A model generated the notes under the pieces. It saw nothing but the letters and a program-made list of their open reading frames with translations, did no database searches and was not told where the DNA came from. Shown here piece by piece: positions 46,474-58,312 of a DNA stretch of 64,000 nt. The DNA comes from Phallus indusiatus (lineage: Eukaryota; Basidiomycota; Agaricomycetes; Phallales; Phallaceae): positions 806,001 through 870,000 of the forward strand of contig JAQFWX010000004.1 in the NCBI GenBank assembly GCA_027605045.1, read 5' to 3'. Within the stretch, counting starts at the first letter, position 1. Each line of letters starts with the position of its first letter. The position numbers were made by a program, and so were the translations under genes.

Positions 46474-48714
46474 TCACCTTCGCCTTCCGTAATTCCCTTG
46501 TTGTCCTTGTCCCATAAATTGCTGAGGATACCCCATTTGATTTCCTCCACCAAAACTGTTATTCATGGAGTTTGGTTGCCCCGGATTGTATTGCTGGTGC
46601 GCAGAAGGAACGCTGCTTGTGAAGTTTGGTTGCGCGGGATTGTACCCCTGGGGCGCGGACGGAATGTTGTTATTAGCGAAATTTGGTTGCGCAGGATTGT
46701 ATTGCTGTTGTGCGGGAGCGAAGTTGGAGGGGTATGCGCCGGGGTACATTGGCATAGACATTCCTTGACCTTGATTTTGAGGTTGGTATTGACCTTGACC
46801 CTGGTAATATTGGTTTGGATATGTATTAGGGTTGGGTGGAAAAGGTTGGGTGTTGTATTGCGCCTGTTGTTGGCGTTGTTGTTGATGATGTTGCTGGTAT
46901 TGTTGGGGTTGGGGCTGGCGACCAGGATGGAACTGCTGATTTTGACCGTGACTTTGTTGACGGGTTTGGTGTTGTTGATGTTGTTGGTGTGCGTTACCGC
47001 GTCCACGTCCGCGTCTGTGTTCAAAAAGGTTAGATTTTGAAAGGAACTACTAGGTCGAAAAAATAAATCGAACTTACCCGTTGGGTCGCGAACCTCCACG
47101 ATGACTTCCCCTATTATTCGTCTGACCGCCAGGACGCTGGGGTAACGAATGATTAGGGCGGGCTTGAGCTTGTGTGCTCATTTGCCCTTGTGTTGGTAGT
47201 ACGTTAAAGGCCGGCTGGGAGTTCGGTTGCATTGAACCTTGCGCCGTTTGTTGAAGAAGATTGTTTCCGGGCATTATCATCGTCTCGTGCCTCCTCAGTT
47301 GACCCGGATGAGGAGGACTTTGCGCCATTTGAGATACCTGCGCTACAGAAGCTGCATTGAACGTAGGACTATGTTGGGGCGACATTTGGATCGGGCTCGT
47401 CGCAGGTACAGTTGGACTGTACGCCGTTCTTGGCGGTGGAGATGCAGCATTGAAGACGGGACTTTGTTGAGGTGACATATGCACCGGACTCGTTGAAGGA
47501 ATAGGAGGACTGTATGCCGTTCTAGGTGGTGGCGAAGCAGCGTTGGATCGAGTAGGTTGTGGAGAAGTTTGTACGCAGTTTGGCTGGGAAGGGCTATACG
47601 CTCTCTGAGGCGCTTGAAATGTGAATTGAGAAGGCGTTGGAGCTGGGCTTGTCGCCGGAAGAGGAGGACTATGCGCCACCCGTGGAGGTGGTGAAGCGGC
47701 GCCCATTGGAGCGTTCGGTTGAGAAGTGTGTACAGGTCTTGCTCGAGACCCATGGTTCGCCTTTTGAGTTGCACCAGGCGGAGGAGAAGCGGCACCCATG
47801 GAAAGATTGGGACGAGGTGGTGACATTTGGACAGGACTCGTCGCTTGAGCGGGTGGACTGTGCGCTGTTCGAGGTGGTGGAGAGGTGGCACCTAAACGGA
47901 AGTTGAACTGAGGAGAATTATGCACAGGTTTTGGTTGAGAAAGAGCAGGAGGACTGTGCATTTGGGATGCTGGGGGAGGTGGAGAAGTCGCGCCAGCTGT
48001 CGCCGGACGCGTAGCAGGTGCTTTCTGCTTCGAGGGACCAGCTCTTGGTTGAGGGATAGTTCTGTTCGGAGGGGGTTCAGGAGAGTCTGGGATCAATGAA
48101 GACGCGGGTGGGGGGTCAGGTGAAGGTGAAGGTGGGCTCAAAGGTTCTCCCGAGAAGAATGGGTTAGGTACTCTCCTAATGAACGGACGCGAGATATAAA
48201 AAGGTTTGGATTGGAACGCAGGAGGTAAGAACAAGCTCGGTGTCTTTGCTGGTTTCTTCTTCTTTAATATCTTTGGCTTTGATGAAGACACTACGGGAGC
48301 TGGAATCGATGGGGTATCATCATCAACCTGAGGAACAGACTTGTCCTCCCAAGGTGGCAGCACGCCAGGAGGAAGAACCATGTCCGGTAACGCAATCTTA
48401 CAGTTTGGACGAGCTGGTATATCTGGATTTGGAGGAATCGCGACGATGGGTGGCGTCACACCTGGAGGCAAACCGAGCTGCTCACTTGTGTAGCAAAGCG
48501 TTGATTGATCTATCGACCGAAACGCTTTGGAATTTGGAGGTGTGTCCGGCCATCTAAACCTCCCTTTGTACGACTTTGGATACCGAACTACATTATGATG
48601 TTCAGTGAGAACGTCGTCGTCGTTGTCGCTCGCCGCCCCCGTCGTCGCAGTCCTCGATCGCTTGGCCAGCCCCAGATCTTCAGTGTCTTGGTTATTTTTT
48701 CTCTTGGAAGACAT
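46474..48714 (-). CDS. proline-rich, prion-like low-complexity protein with RG motifs
   Basis: Exons (complement) 48714-47078 and 47014-46474 give 725 aa. The start MSSKRKNNQDTEDLGLAKRS contains a nuclear-localisation-like cluster. A short ordered-looking segment follows (SYKGRFRWPDTPPNSKAFRS; LPPGVTPPIVAIPPNPDIP). Residues about 250-470 hold repeated SPPP units of the form AASPPPRTAYSPP...ATSP.QMSPQ.SP. The last third is Gln/Asn/Gly-rich with an RGRGRG box across the intron and repeats of YNPAQPNF. No catalytic domain was recognised. Composition suggests a nuclear or RNP-granule scaffold; that is inference. The ATG at 48714 is preferred over an in-frame ATG at 48873 because the added N-terminus looks untranslated. 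Confidence 0.75.
47320..47960 (-). repeat. imperfect coding repeats encoding SPPP units
   Basis: Several imperfect units, alternating A-x-SPPP, S-P-P-x-x-A-T-SP and M-SP-x, lie within the proline-rich gene. They probably arose by unequal exchange. Confidence 0.6.
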
Positions 48715-49553
48715 TTGGTATGATGAATATGAGTTGTTGAGAACGTTTACGTGGTTGATGAAAAGCAGGAGTAAGATGTCTGTGCTGTTCTTGTTGAGGG
48801 CGGTACTGCGCCGTTCTAGGTCTTTTATACTTTGATTCCTCTCGTGCGGGGGTCGGTCGTCCTTGCTACACAAGCATTGTGTCCCATCTCTCTTGTCCGA
48901 AGATCCAGTCCTTGTTTATAGGTCTCTATCCTAGGATGCCGCGCTGGACGCCTTTAGCCGTGTGGTCCATTTTGAGGACAACAACAATTCTGAAGTTGCT
49001 TGATGCTTGACTCGCAGTGCTGTAGGTTAGACTTTCGGTTGTTGTAATTGTTCACATAAGCCTCACAACAATTAGAGTAACACTATGTATATCACTTGCA
49101 ACATGAAAGCCTGGATATCAGATAAAAGGAAGATATGATAAGACGCGCACCGACTACTATTAGGCTGGTACAGTTAGGCTAGGCACCAACGCTGGATTTC
49201 ACGTCGTCAAGCACAATCGACCCAACCGGGAGGAAATTTTATGTTAAAGTGTACGTCGGAAAATAGCATTGACAACATGTATCTTGTACATGGTTTAGGC
49301 AACTGAAAGGCAGCTGTTCTTCTTCCGCTGGCACTCCGAGTTTCTCTCTTCTTTGGTTTCCTCTTATTGATCATAGTCTTTCTAGTTTGTTGAACGGAGT
49401 GTTTGATTCAAACATGTGACGATGATGATATGTGAGGAAATGGTTCGGAATACGTTTAGCTAGCGCTACGTGGTATCATCTCGACGCCTTTTCAAACAGT
49501 CTGTAGACGCCCAGGAATCCAGGACAGACACGTTAGGCCTTTACACAACCATC
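48715..49553. other. intergenic region
   Basis: Divergent promoter region of the proline-rich gene and LCL2. No gene recognised. Confidence 0.5.
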
Positions 49554-49962
49554 ATGCTGCTGCTAGACCTGTTATTCATCGCATTACTACCTCTCGTCTC
49601 TGCCCAATTTGGTGGGCTGTTCGGCCAAATGTTTGGAAATAACCAATTCCGTCAACAGCAGCCTACAGGAAATCAATGGGCTATGCACTCTGAAGTTGGT
49701 ATGTAACTCGTGGTTGCTCCAACTCTTTTACCTTTACCACACCGATCTCAAGCGTCTCTCTTTTCGACTAGTTTCTTGCTCTCAGTACCTGTGTCCTAAA
49801 ACCCTTGATTGCGTGAAAAGTCCTGCGCTGTGTCCGTGTCCATTCCCGGAGGACATTAGATGCGTCATACCCGACGCGCAGGATAAAGATGCGGCCACTA
49901 TACTTTGCGTGAGAGGTGATTCAGAATGCAAACAGGTTGATAAACTGGCAGGCCTATCATAG
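49554..49962 (+). CDS. LCL2: long chronological lifespan protein 2-like (LCL2)
   Basis: Small ER-lumenal or secreted protein; in yeast Lcl2 is linked to ER-associated degradation and lifespan. Exons 49554-49698 and 49772-49962 give 111 aa. A signal peptide (LLLDLLFIALLPLVSA) is followed by the family's N-terminal QFGGLFGQMFGNNQFRQQQP and then the Cys block CSQYLCPKTLDCVKSPALC-PCPFPEDIRC. The upstream in-frame ATG at 49470 would bury the signal peptide and is rejected as start. Confidence 0.9.
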
Positions 49963-50264
49963 GTGCGCATGGATTTTATTCGTTGATCTCCCTCGGTTTA
50001 ATAATTGACTGTACAATTTCAGATAATTATGTATTCAATACCCAACTCCTCAAAATAAAAAGGTTGCTTTTGTTATTAGTACGGCGTATTTTACTTATAC
50101 TGTTACAAGAATATTATTTTGCTTTTTTCTCAACTTCGATTTCCTTCCGCCGTGTAAGAAATCAACGACAAAACTTCACATCCATTAGGCGTCGGACCAC
50201 TACATCAATGGAATAAGCTCGGTCTTCTAGCTGAGAGCTTGAGACTAAGAAACTTGGAAACCAC
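49963..50264. other. intergenic spacer
   Basis: Convergent 3' region between LCL2 and the unknown secreted protein. Part may hold a last small exon of the latter, because GTAAGT overlaps its apparent stop. Confidence 0.4.
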
Positions 50265-50902
50265 TTACACATCCAACGGCACATAAACACTCTCATCCCC
50301 ATTCGTTTCCGTACATTTATAAAACAGCCCATTATTGGACTTATCCCCAAGCCGGTACTGCAACAGTGTCGCATACCACTCCCACGATCCACCCACAAGT
50401 CCGTCTCTTTTTGTTGATAATGCCAGACGGAATATCGTCCTTCCTTGATGATTTTCATTCTCAGTCTCTGGTGTACGATGAGCCATGTGATCCGTTGCGT
50501 TAAGAAGATTGGCGTATAGAATGGTGGTTTGATTCGTTATTTGGTATAATCCTCCGTTTGAAACGAAGAATTTGGAGGGGGGACCTAGATCTCCGTGATT
50601 CCATCCTGTAACTGTAACATTTGATTCCAAACCTAAACCATGAATAATAGCCGACACAATAAGTTTTCCGCTTTTACCTTTTGAGACATCAATATTGACG
50701 TACCGGGTAAAGTATTCGATCTTAAAAACCTTGATCTACCAGCTTTCAAAGATGAAGGTCCGTATGCGTGAATAATTGTTGATCCGGGAACGAGATCACC
50801 GACTTTGGTTCGAGAAGTGAACATATCCCATGTTGGTATTGCTTTGACATACAACGATCCTAATGATAAGAATGCGAGATATAGGCCGAGGAGAAGATGC
50901 AT
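50265..50902 (-). CDS. secreted protein of unknown function
   Basis: Exon 1 starts at 50902 with a strong signal peptide (HLLLGLYLAFLSLGSLYVKA). Exon 2 begins after GGTAG at about 50738, with KVFKIEYFTRYVNIDVSKGK, SGKLIVSAIIHGLGLES and SKFFVSNGGLYQITNQTTIL, and continues to an apparent stop at 50265. The donor of intron 1 is ambiguous (GTCGGT or GTTCCC, both phase 0). Several N-glycosylation sequons (NVT, NQT, NAT) support secretion. I recognise no domain. The last exon may extend further, because GTAAGT overlaps the stop region. Confidence 0.6.
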
Positions 50903-51625
50903 TAGTTCCAGATCGTCGAATGTATTTTGATTGGGTATGCGATTTGGTGTAAAATCCGAGGGCAAGACGAGGATGGAGAGAGAAATCAGAGGAAATCAGA
51001 CAAAGAGAGAACACCATCCCACTTCACTTCCAATTAATAAATACCAAGCGGAATAAACTCGAAAGAAGATTACACATCACTCTAATTCAATAAACTGACT
51101 ATTGGACTGACGTGTTCTTAAGTAGCTTCAGTGGGTCAAGTGACGTGGCAGGTGGAGTTTTAAGTTAAGTTTTCGATTCCTCTAAAAAAGGGACAGGTGA
51201 TGCGCTTTGGAGTTTGTTATTCGGAGCTTGAAGATAATTGGTACTTTCGGAGCTTCGTAGGGTTATTCGCGCTATTTACGGAGAATAGGAAATTGTCCGG
51301 GTGATATTTCCTTGAACTTGGCATGACAGCCCTCGTCGATGATTGGTCTTCAACGCGTTTAGTGGTGAATGAATCAGTTAATGGCCTTCACAATGGCGCT
51401 GTGCTGTACTGACGTTGTTTTACGTACTGTTTGTCAACCAATGATAATTAACTTTCTGACTCTGAGTTTTACGGTCCGGTCATTACTCGATATGCCAAAC
51501 AGCAATGATGCGACACACCAGAGGGCACGTTTTTCCGACGGAAAAGGCAAGAAGTAAAACATTGTTGATTTGATTTCAAAGAAAACAATATAATACAAAA
51601 CACGTCAAACACGAAGCTTTCCTTT
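50903..51625. other. intergenic region
   Basis: No supported gene; the 62-codon frame at 51369-51557 is unsupported. Confidence 0.45.
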
Positions 51626-53873
51626 TCAATAAGACATTGAATTCTCCAAAATAGATCTTAAATGCTCTCTCCCATCTTCTCCCGTAACATTCCCAATACC
51701 AGGCGCAAGATCCAAAACGCGACGTTGAGGGATAGTCCCCTCCACAAGCCTTTCCAGATCGTTTTTCGTATATCCAAAAGCAGTCAAACCTCTTGGTACA
51801 CCTAGCCCGTCAAGGAATTGAGCAATCGCGTCAAAGAGAGCTTCTCCAATGGAAGCGTCTGGAAGTTTAGTTATGGAAGAATCGAATGGAGTCGTGTTTC
51901 TGAATAATGCGAGTGCTTCACGATGTCTGTCTGGAGATGAAGGGGCTGTGAATTGGAACACTAAAAGAAAATTAGATGATTAGGATTAGATTTCCTTGTA
52001 TGGACGTACCGGCGGGTCCTGTTACTGCAACGCTAATATATATTTTTAGAATTGATATTTGTCGTAAAAGACGCAAGTGATATATATGCTCACCTAATTC
52101 CGTGGGGAATAATAGGGTTGAGTGTTAAATATTCGGGATGACGGTATTTAGGTCCAGTCTTATTCAAACCAGAAATCTATACCCAAATTAGCAACCATTC
52201 TTGCAGCAAAAAAATGAGGCATACAGGATAGCTCATCCCATGACATAAATGCACCCCTGCATTACCAAAACCTATTCCCGCAAACGTGGCGGCGAGCCTA
52301 GGAAAAAAAAGGCGTGTGGGTAAAAGGTCATTGATGAATATATGCACGTACAACATCTGCCTCTTTGCTTCTCTGTCATCACTGTTCTTGGCTACGCGTG
52401 GCAGATATTTTATTGCTTGTCTGAGAGCCCACATACTGAATATGTCGGAGATATCATTGCTGCCTTGATATGCTAGTGACGTTTGTACAGTATTTAGTTA
52501 ATAGACCGGTTTGACGTGCTCAAGTAATACGTACCTGGACGCTGAATGGGATTTTTGGGACGAGGGGTTCTTTCGTAGTACCTATAAAAATACTCAGATA
52601 AACCTTCGAAGGTGATGACCTGGCTTACGGAATAGTCGTATAACTCTCTAATGCATGAAACAGCTAAAGTGTATCATTTCCTCGTCAACATTTTATGTTA
52701 GAAGTTTGCAGAAACATAAATCATACCACGTCAAGTCCAGAGCTAATATGCACTTGAGTCGGGCACGAATCTATATTCAAGGGATCGACAATTCCTAATA
52801 TGGGCCGTAAGGCACGACTCGCAATTCCAGTTTTGAAACTCTTTGATGTTATATCGACAATGGCTGCACCGGTAGTTTCACTTCCTGTTCCTGCGGTCCT
52901 GGAAGCCGATGTTAGATGAAAATTTAGAACCAGAACTAAAGCATTTACGTGGGAACTGAAAGGAAGAAGGTAGTATGTCAGCTCCGAAACGCGAGGTAAG
53001 TACACTGATGAGAAGTCATATATACCGGCTATTAAAGGACGCAAAGTTTTTTCAATCGGCAAACCCTTTCCTATGGGTGCATTTATAAAATCCATTAAAT
53101 CCGCGTCTTTGTAAACCGTAAATAGATTCGCAGCTTTAGCAGTGTCAATGACGCTTCCACCACCAACACTTTAAAAGTAACACGACTTTCAATTTGAATT
53201 CCATTGTCAGATGACATGGTTACTCGGGAAAACGTACGCGAGAAAGTGGCTGTAGTCGCCATTCCGGGACCATTGGATAGCGTCACGCCAACTTGCTTCG
53301 GTTGGCTCAACAGATACTTGATCGTATATTTCGTATGGAACGTTGCCTTGGACTTCGAGAGAATGAATGACCTGCAATACCCCAGCGTCAGGTTAATAAG
53401 TAGTCGATGACTGTCTTGAGAATAATCATGTCTACCGTTTTCATGGGATGTAGCGTCGCAATGTTCTTATCTGTGAATACCGCGACCTTGTACAGTTAAT
53501 CCCAAATTGTGACGTATATAGAAAATAAAATAATATCGTACCTTTCTAGGTTTCATATTTGCGAGATCCATGGCAACTTCGGCGGTTGCGCCTTCTCCAA
53601 AACGCAGATTAGAAGCAGCGACCTAATGATAGCCCACCCAATTTGATTCAGTTATTAGACATGAAATCAGGTATAAACTGGTACCTCAAAGGCATATTCC
53701 TTCTCAGGTAAGTTATTAATGGGTGTAGCGAGTTTCCTCAGCTGGTTGAGAGGGTTGAAATGGTGGTGGGCTCCACGGTGTCCATGACATGGACAGGAGC
53801 CGTGCTGCACCTGATTCATGAGACGGAATATTGATTCTCTGTTTAGACGAATTGGAGCCATAGATGAGAGCAA
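51626..53873 (-). CDS. ADHFE1: hydroxyacid-oxoacid transhydrogenase, mitochondrial (ADHFE1-like iron-dependent alcohol dehydrogenase)
   Basis: Interconverts 4-hydroxybutyrate and 2-oxoglutarate with succinate semialdehyde and 2-hydroxyglutarate. About eight exons on the minus strand. The start is at 53861 (MAPIRLNRESIFRLMNQVQH) or the in-frame Met at 53873. The N-terminus is presequence-like and includes the conserved HHHFNPLNQL. Group III alcohol dehydrogenase motifs are visible in order: AASNLRFGEGATAEVAMDL, VGGGSVIDTAKAANLF, VPTTAGTGSETTGAAI, FAGIGFGNAGVHLCHGMSYP (metal-binding His), and a C-terminal KNDLERLVEGTIPQRRVLDL. Exon junctions were read by eye and not all were computed. The enzyme family is certain. 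Confidence 0.9.
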
Positions 53874-54165
53874 TGAAAAATGTAGGTATGGTGGTGTAAG
53901 AAGGAAAAGAGACCAGATGTCTTTGGTATTCGCATGTTCTCACCAAAAGAATTAATTATAGAATTCGTGACCATCATCATCACGTGGTTTTAGTAGGTAA
54001 ATTTTGGAAAGTGTGAAAATGTAATAAATTGAGTGACAAAAAAAAACTGAACAACAATATGCAAATTTTTGAATATAAGAAAACTGTCCGCGCAGTTTAG
54101 GATAAATACTAGCAGTCCATCACTATCACTTCCATTATCCGTATTCCCTATTACTATGACACCCT

Positions 54166-56583
54166 TCATGGTCTAGCAGCAGGTTCAGAAGGACTCTGCC
54201 CGACAGGTTCAATAAGAACTTGCTCATTGATTGGAATGTTCTGAGCAGTAATATCTTGCGTGTAAACAGTGGAAGGTTGGGGTTGAGCGGAAGGAGACCA
54301 AGCCTCTTGGGATAATGTCTCCTGGATCGAAATAAGGGGCTCATGAGGGAAAATACCGACTTCAGGATGCATTTCAACCGCGGTGGTCGGAGATGCAGTA
54401 GGAGAGCTATCATAAGCACCTGATCCCCTAGACGTATCGAAACTGAACGACTTGTCGTATCCAGGTGACTTGGGGATGTCGTATAGTCTCGAATCTCTCA
54501 ACGTGCTTCCGCTCGATAATGGACGGAAACTGTTACGCAGCGCAGGAGCTCTGGGTCGAGGTAATGGAAGATCACCTTCGTCGTCCATGCTTTTAACCGA
54601 GTCATAGTTGAACGACTTTTCTTGTCCGGGTGATTTAGGTGCATCGTACAGATTGGAATCTCGAATAGTGGTTCCCATGGAGACCGGTCGATACTGACCT
54701 TGTGCAGACGCATTAGGTCGTGATAAAGGTATATACGAACCTCCTTCGGCATCGAATATGTCCTGCTCTGTTGAAGAAGACTTGGGGCTCTTGTTCTTTG
54801 ATTTGCTTGCTTTCCGCTTGCGGCGACGGGCGAGTCGGAGGAAGAAGGCACCTGCAACAGCGAGCAAAACAATGATATTGAGAGCTGTCAGAGCAAACAA
54901 AGCCGGCGCGAAGGAATATATATGGTCGACTTTGGATTGGAGAGAGAGAAGGTCAGGTGTAGACGCTGGTGGGGAGTTGCCAGAAGAAAAGGAAGAAGAG
55001 GAAGGAGCATTAACGCCTGCGTTGTTAGGAAAAGCATTTTGAGATGGTACACCACCCCGTATGGCGTGGAATTCGTCGCTGGCCTGTGTACCATTCGTGA
55101 CTAGCGAGAGAAGTTGAACATAAGGATCGCCTAAGCTCAGGTCGTCTTTGAAATCGCCGTAGTTAAATACGGTGACCATTGAACGCAGCAGAGCTACGCC
55201 GAAGAGCACGTCGTAGGTGCCGTCCGTTGCGCCAGAAGGCATCCAAGTTCCTTGGCAAGTACTGTTGTCGGTAAGAGTTGGTATAGACAGGTCCAGGGGA
55301 TGTAAAAAGAAGTTCCGACCGCTAAAGGCACATTATTACATTGAAACATCGACACACACCGCATGTAGGACTTACTCGATAGTTATCGTGACATCTATTT
55401 CGGCGTCGCAAGGACAAATCCACATCCCTAGAGCTGAGCTGAAAGAGGCACCAGAAACGGACCCGTAGATACTATCCACAATGCTCTTTGGAGCGTATCT
55501 TGATCACAGAGCGGGTTAGTATAAAAAAGAGACTGCAGTCGAGTAAAGCTTACACGAAACTAGTACCGGTATCGAAAAGGGCAACCGATTTACCGGAAGG
55601 AGCGCCGCTTACTACGCTGGTGCCTGTCGAAATGGCCGATCCGTTTACAAGAATTGCGTCAATGGGAAGGGTCCAACGCAATGGATCTACAGCAGGGAAC
55701 GTAGATATACGTGATGTCTGGAGTACATCAGAGAACTCAGGATCAACTTCACCTATAAAGGAATGTTCATTAACGACGTTATTCATTTCTATTCGTTAGG
55801 ACTTACTTATTGAAATTGAACCAACTTGACCACTGTCGGGATCATCGTCTCTCTGTAGAACTACAGCCATATAATTTGCAGAAGAAGGATCCTGAGCAAA
55901 AAGATTGAATAACAAAGAACGTCCATAGGATCCGCCCGAGGCATTAATTTGCGCATCTATATTAGAAAGTCTGTCGAAACCAATTCCAACCAGGGCGTCG
56001 GCATTGAAACCAGTGATCGGGTTGTCTACTTGTGTAGCAGCCAAAAACGCCTGTCGAGGGACCTCAAGCCTGAGAAAGAGAATCAATACCAAACGGTAGA
56101 ATAGCGTTAAACCACCAACCCTGAGAACTGCACAGGTCCAACTGCGATTGTTCCGGCGGCGAAGCCAACACCATAAGTGAGGTTAGCTGGTATCGAGGTG
56201 GAGTTTAATGATTTTAGTCCATCTTGTGTAGTGCTTATCCATAAATCAGAAGAACCCGAATCAATTTGGGCTTCGTATGATGTTCCAGCAACTGTAATGT
56301 CGACTGTGTAAATCCGGTCCTACAAGGTGACAATGTCAGACTGTATTGTATTGCATTAGGAACCATCCGAGTCCCACCTTTTCATCGCTAAAGTGAAAGC
56401 GCTGGGTAAGACACGATCCAAACCAAATGTAGCCTTCTATACTCACTCGATTGTTACGTTCCCATCGGTTGCACGCTTGGGGAGATGACGAGAAAGACCA
56501 TTTTTCGATGAACTTTTTATGGGAATCTTCGTTGCATTAACCAAAAGAGAGACACATTGTATGAGGATTAACGAGCGTAGCAT
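54166..56583 (-). CDS. membrane-anchored pepsin-like aspartic protease (A1 family)
   Basis: About six exons on the minus strand. The start at 56583 opens a signal peptide (MLRSLILIQCVSLLVNA) and a basic propeptide (SRHLPKRA). Both catalytic motifs are present: DSGSSDLW after the first intron and ALFDTGTSF later. The last exon (about 55290-54166) continues the protease fold (YDVLFGVALLRSMVTVFNYG), then a Ser/Pro linker, one transmembrane helix (ALFALTALNIIVLLAVAGAF), a stop-transfer RRRKRK, and a roughly 210-residue Ser/Pro-rich cytosolic tail with repeated SxLYDxPKSPGxxKSFxxD units. Fungal yapsin-like relatives are usually GPI-anchored or lack such a tail. Confidence 0.88.
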
Positions 56584-57606
56584 AATTGTGTTGTTGGGGA
56601 AATGGGAGCTGCGAAAAGAGCGAACGAGCTGTGCCCGGCTCTCAATACAGTCGCTGAGGAATGGCCGTGAAAGAGAGCGCGTCAAGGGGCGAGGGGGCCT
56701 TTCTCGATTATGTAAACGGCACGGCTTACCTTCGTCAAACAACTTTTTTGGTCTTGACGTCCGGCTCGCACGTTTTTTTCATCATTTTATGATACGATAG
56801 GACAAACAATAAGAAGAACGGTGGTCTAGAACGGGAAAACGAAACATCGTGAGTGGCCAGCGGTTCCCGTTGAATTGGTATTTCCCTGGTATGAAAGATT
56901 TTTGTATTTATCTTCGGTCGGACTGATTGGATTCTGGTTTGAAAAGATCAGTATAATCCTGTTTACCAAGCATTATATCTCGTGGTCATTGTGAAGAAAG
57001 CCAAAACGTAGAAATAAATTCACCATAAGGTGCATAATAAACAAAAGCAGGTGCTGAGAGTAATCAAAAAAATTTGTGAGAGTGCTCCATGCCCTCAACA
57101 GAGGCCGGGCCTTCCGTGCACGGCGCACCTCTAGCTTCTTGACTTCTTATAGAACACGTGAGTTTTCGTCGGTATCATTGCATTTGTCTCATCATTCTGT
57201 CCATAGACTCAGCCCCAAAAATACTGGCTTAATTCTATGAACAAAATTCAAAAAAACAACGTTCTGAGTTATGACAAACGGGGGCCGTAGTGCTCACAAA
57301 CATTGAAACATTCATTTCGCAAAGGGATGGATCATGGCACGCGCGCTACACCTCTCAGCGATCCCTCGGAACGACAGGGCACCTATACCGTTAAAGCTAA
57401 CTTTCTCAATTGTGATTTGATATATTTCTAAGCAGGTTGACTCATTTTTCATTATACTCCTCTTCGGCTGCGTTCCGTCAACTTGCTCATGATGGCCTTT
57501 CCTCCCTTCCGCTCGCTTCAACAGCCAGCCTAACGCGACTTGCACCTCGATTTTTATTTTCCCGGGTGGCTTTGACAATCCCTGAGAGTTAATGGACATC
57601 GATGCG
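56584..57606. other. intergenic region
   Basis: Divergent promoter region of the aspartic protease and the Kre9/Knh1-like gene. No gene recognised. Confidence 0.5.
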
Positions 57607-57615
57607 TATATAAAA
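57607..57615 (+). promoter_or_regulatory. TATA box of the Kre9/Knh1-like gene
   Basis: TATATAAAA lies 87 nt before the ATG, with a pyrimidine-rich leader after it. Confidence 0.6.
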
Positions 57616-57701
57616 GACACGATTGTGAGCTCTTTTCTTCAGTTCATTCTCAGTTTTACGACTGTTAAGTACTACGATCTCTACGTCTTTACGTTCTCGA
57701 C

Positions 57702-58312
57702 ATGTTTTCCGTACGATCTCTCTTCACGCTCACGAGCTTAATCTCGCTCGCAGTGTCCACCCCCTTGAATATCCAAAGAGATGTCTTTGATCCCCCAGTC
57801 CTTGTTCCCAATGCCAACACTGTCTGGCAAGCCGGGACTGTACAGACCGTGAGTACATACCTATTATAATTCACGTAAAGACTTCGGCTGATAGACACCC
57901 TCTTTACCAGGTGGTTTGGTTCGTTATTAGTTTCATGGCAGTTCAAACTATTTAACTAATTCTTCTTAGGAATGCTTCAAACCCTCCCAAAGATATCAGC
58001 AACCTGGCTGAAATCGTCTTGAGAATTCAGGGTAATGGGACTTTTGGTAATATTTATACTATACAACAAATGCCTTGTTTGATGAGATCAACTGAAATTG
58101 TATAGGTCCAACCCTTGCTTCGGGCTTCTCTCTTCTGACAGGAAGCCAAGCCATACAACTTCCAGCCGACCTTGAAACGCGGAATGACTATTTCATAATC
58201 CGTAAGACGTCTCTCGAAATAATGGAACTGATTTTGTCTCATTATGAACCTCATAGTCTTTGGAGATTCTGGGAATGTTAGCCCTGATTTCACGATCCTA
58301 GCAGCTTATTAA
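57702..58312 (+). CDS. small secreted Kre9/Knh1-like (Ser-Thr-rich GPI-anchored family) domain protein
   Basis: The family is a wall-associated Ig-like domain linked to beta-1,6-glucan and wall assembly. Exons 57702-57848, 57911-57918, 57970-58031, 58106-58201 and 58257-58312 give 122 aa. A signal peptide (FSVRSLFTLTSLISLAVSTP) is followed by DVFDPPVLVPNANTVWQAGT, VVWNASNPPKDISN, LASGFSLLTGSQAIQLPADL and NDYFIILFGDSGNVSPDFTI, the usual order of the domain's strands. The Ser/Thr-rich tail and GPI signal common in the family are absent, so it is probably freely secreted. Exon 2 is only 8 nt and supplies the conserved V-V-W. Confidence 0.85.

Noticed and set aside
46498..47099. 180-codon plus-strand and 178-codon minus-strand frames over the proline-rich gene
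   Set aside because: Low-complexity shadows; the spliced minus-strand frame with RG and YNPAQPNF repeats is the coherent one.
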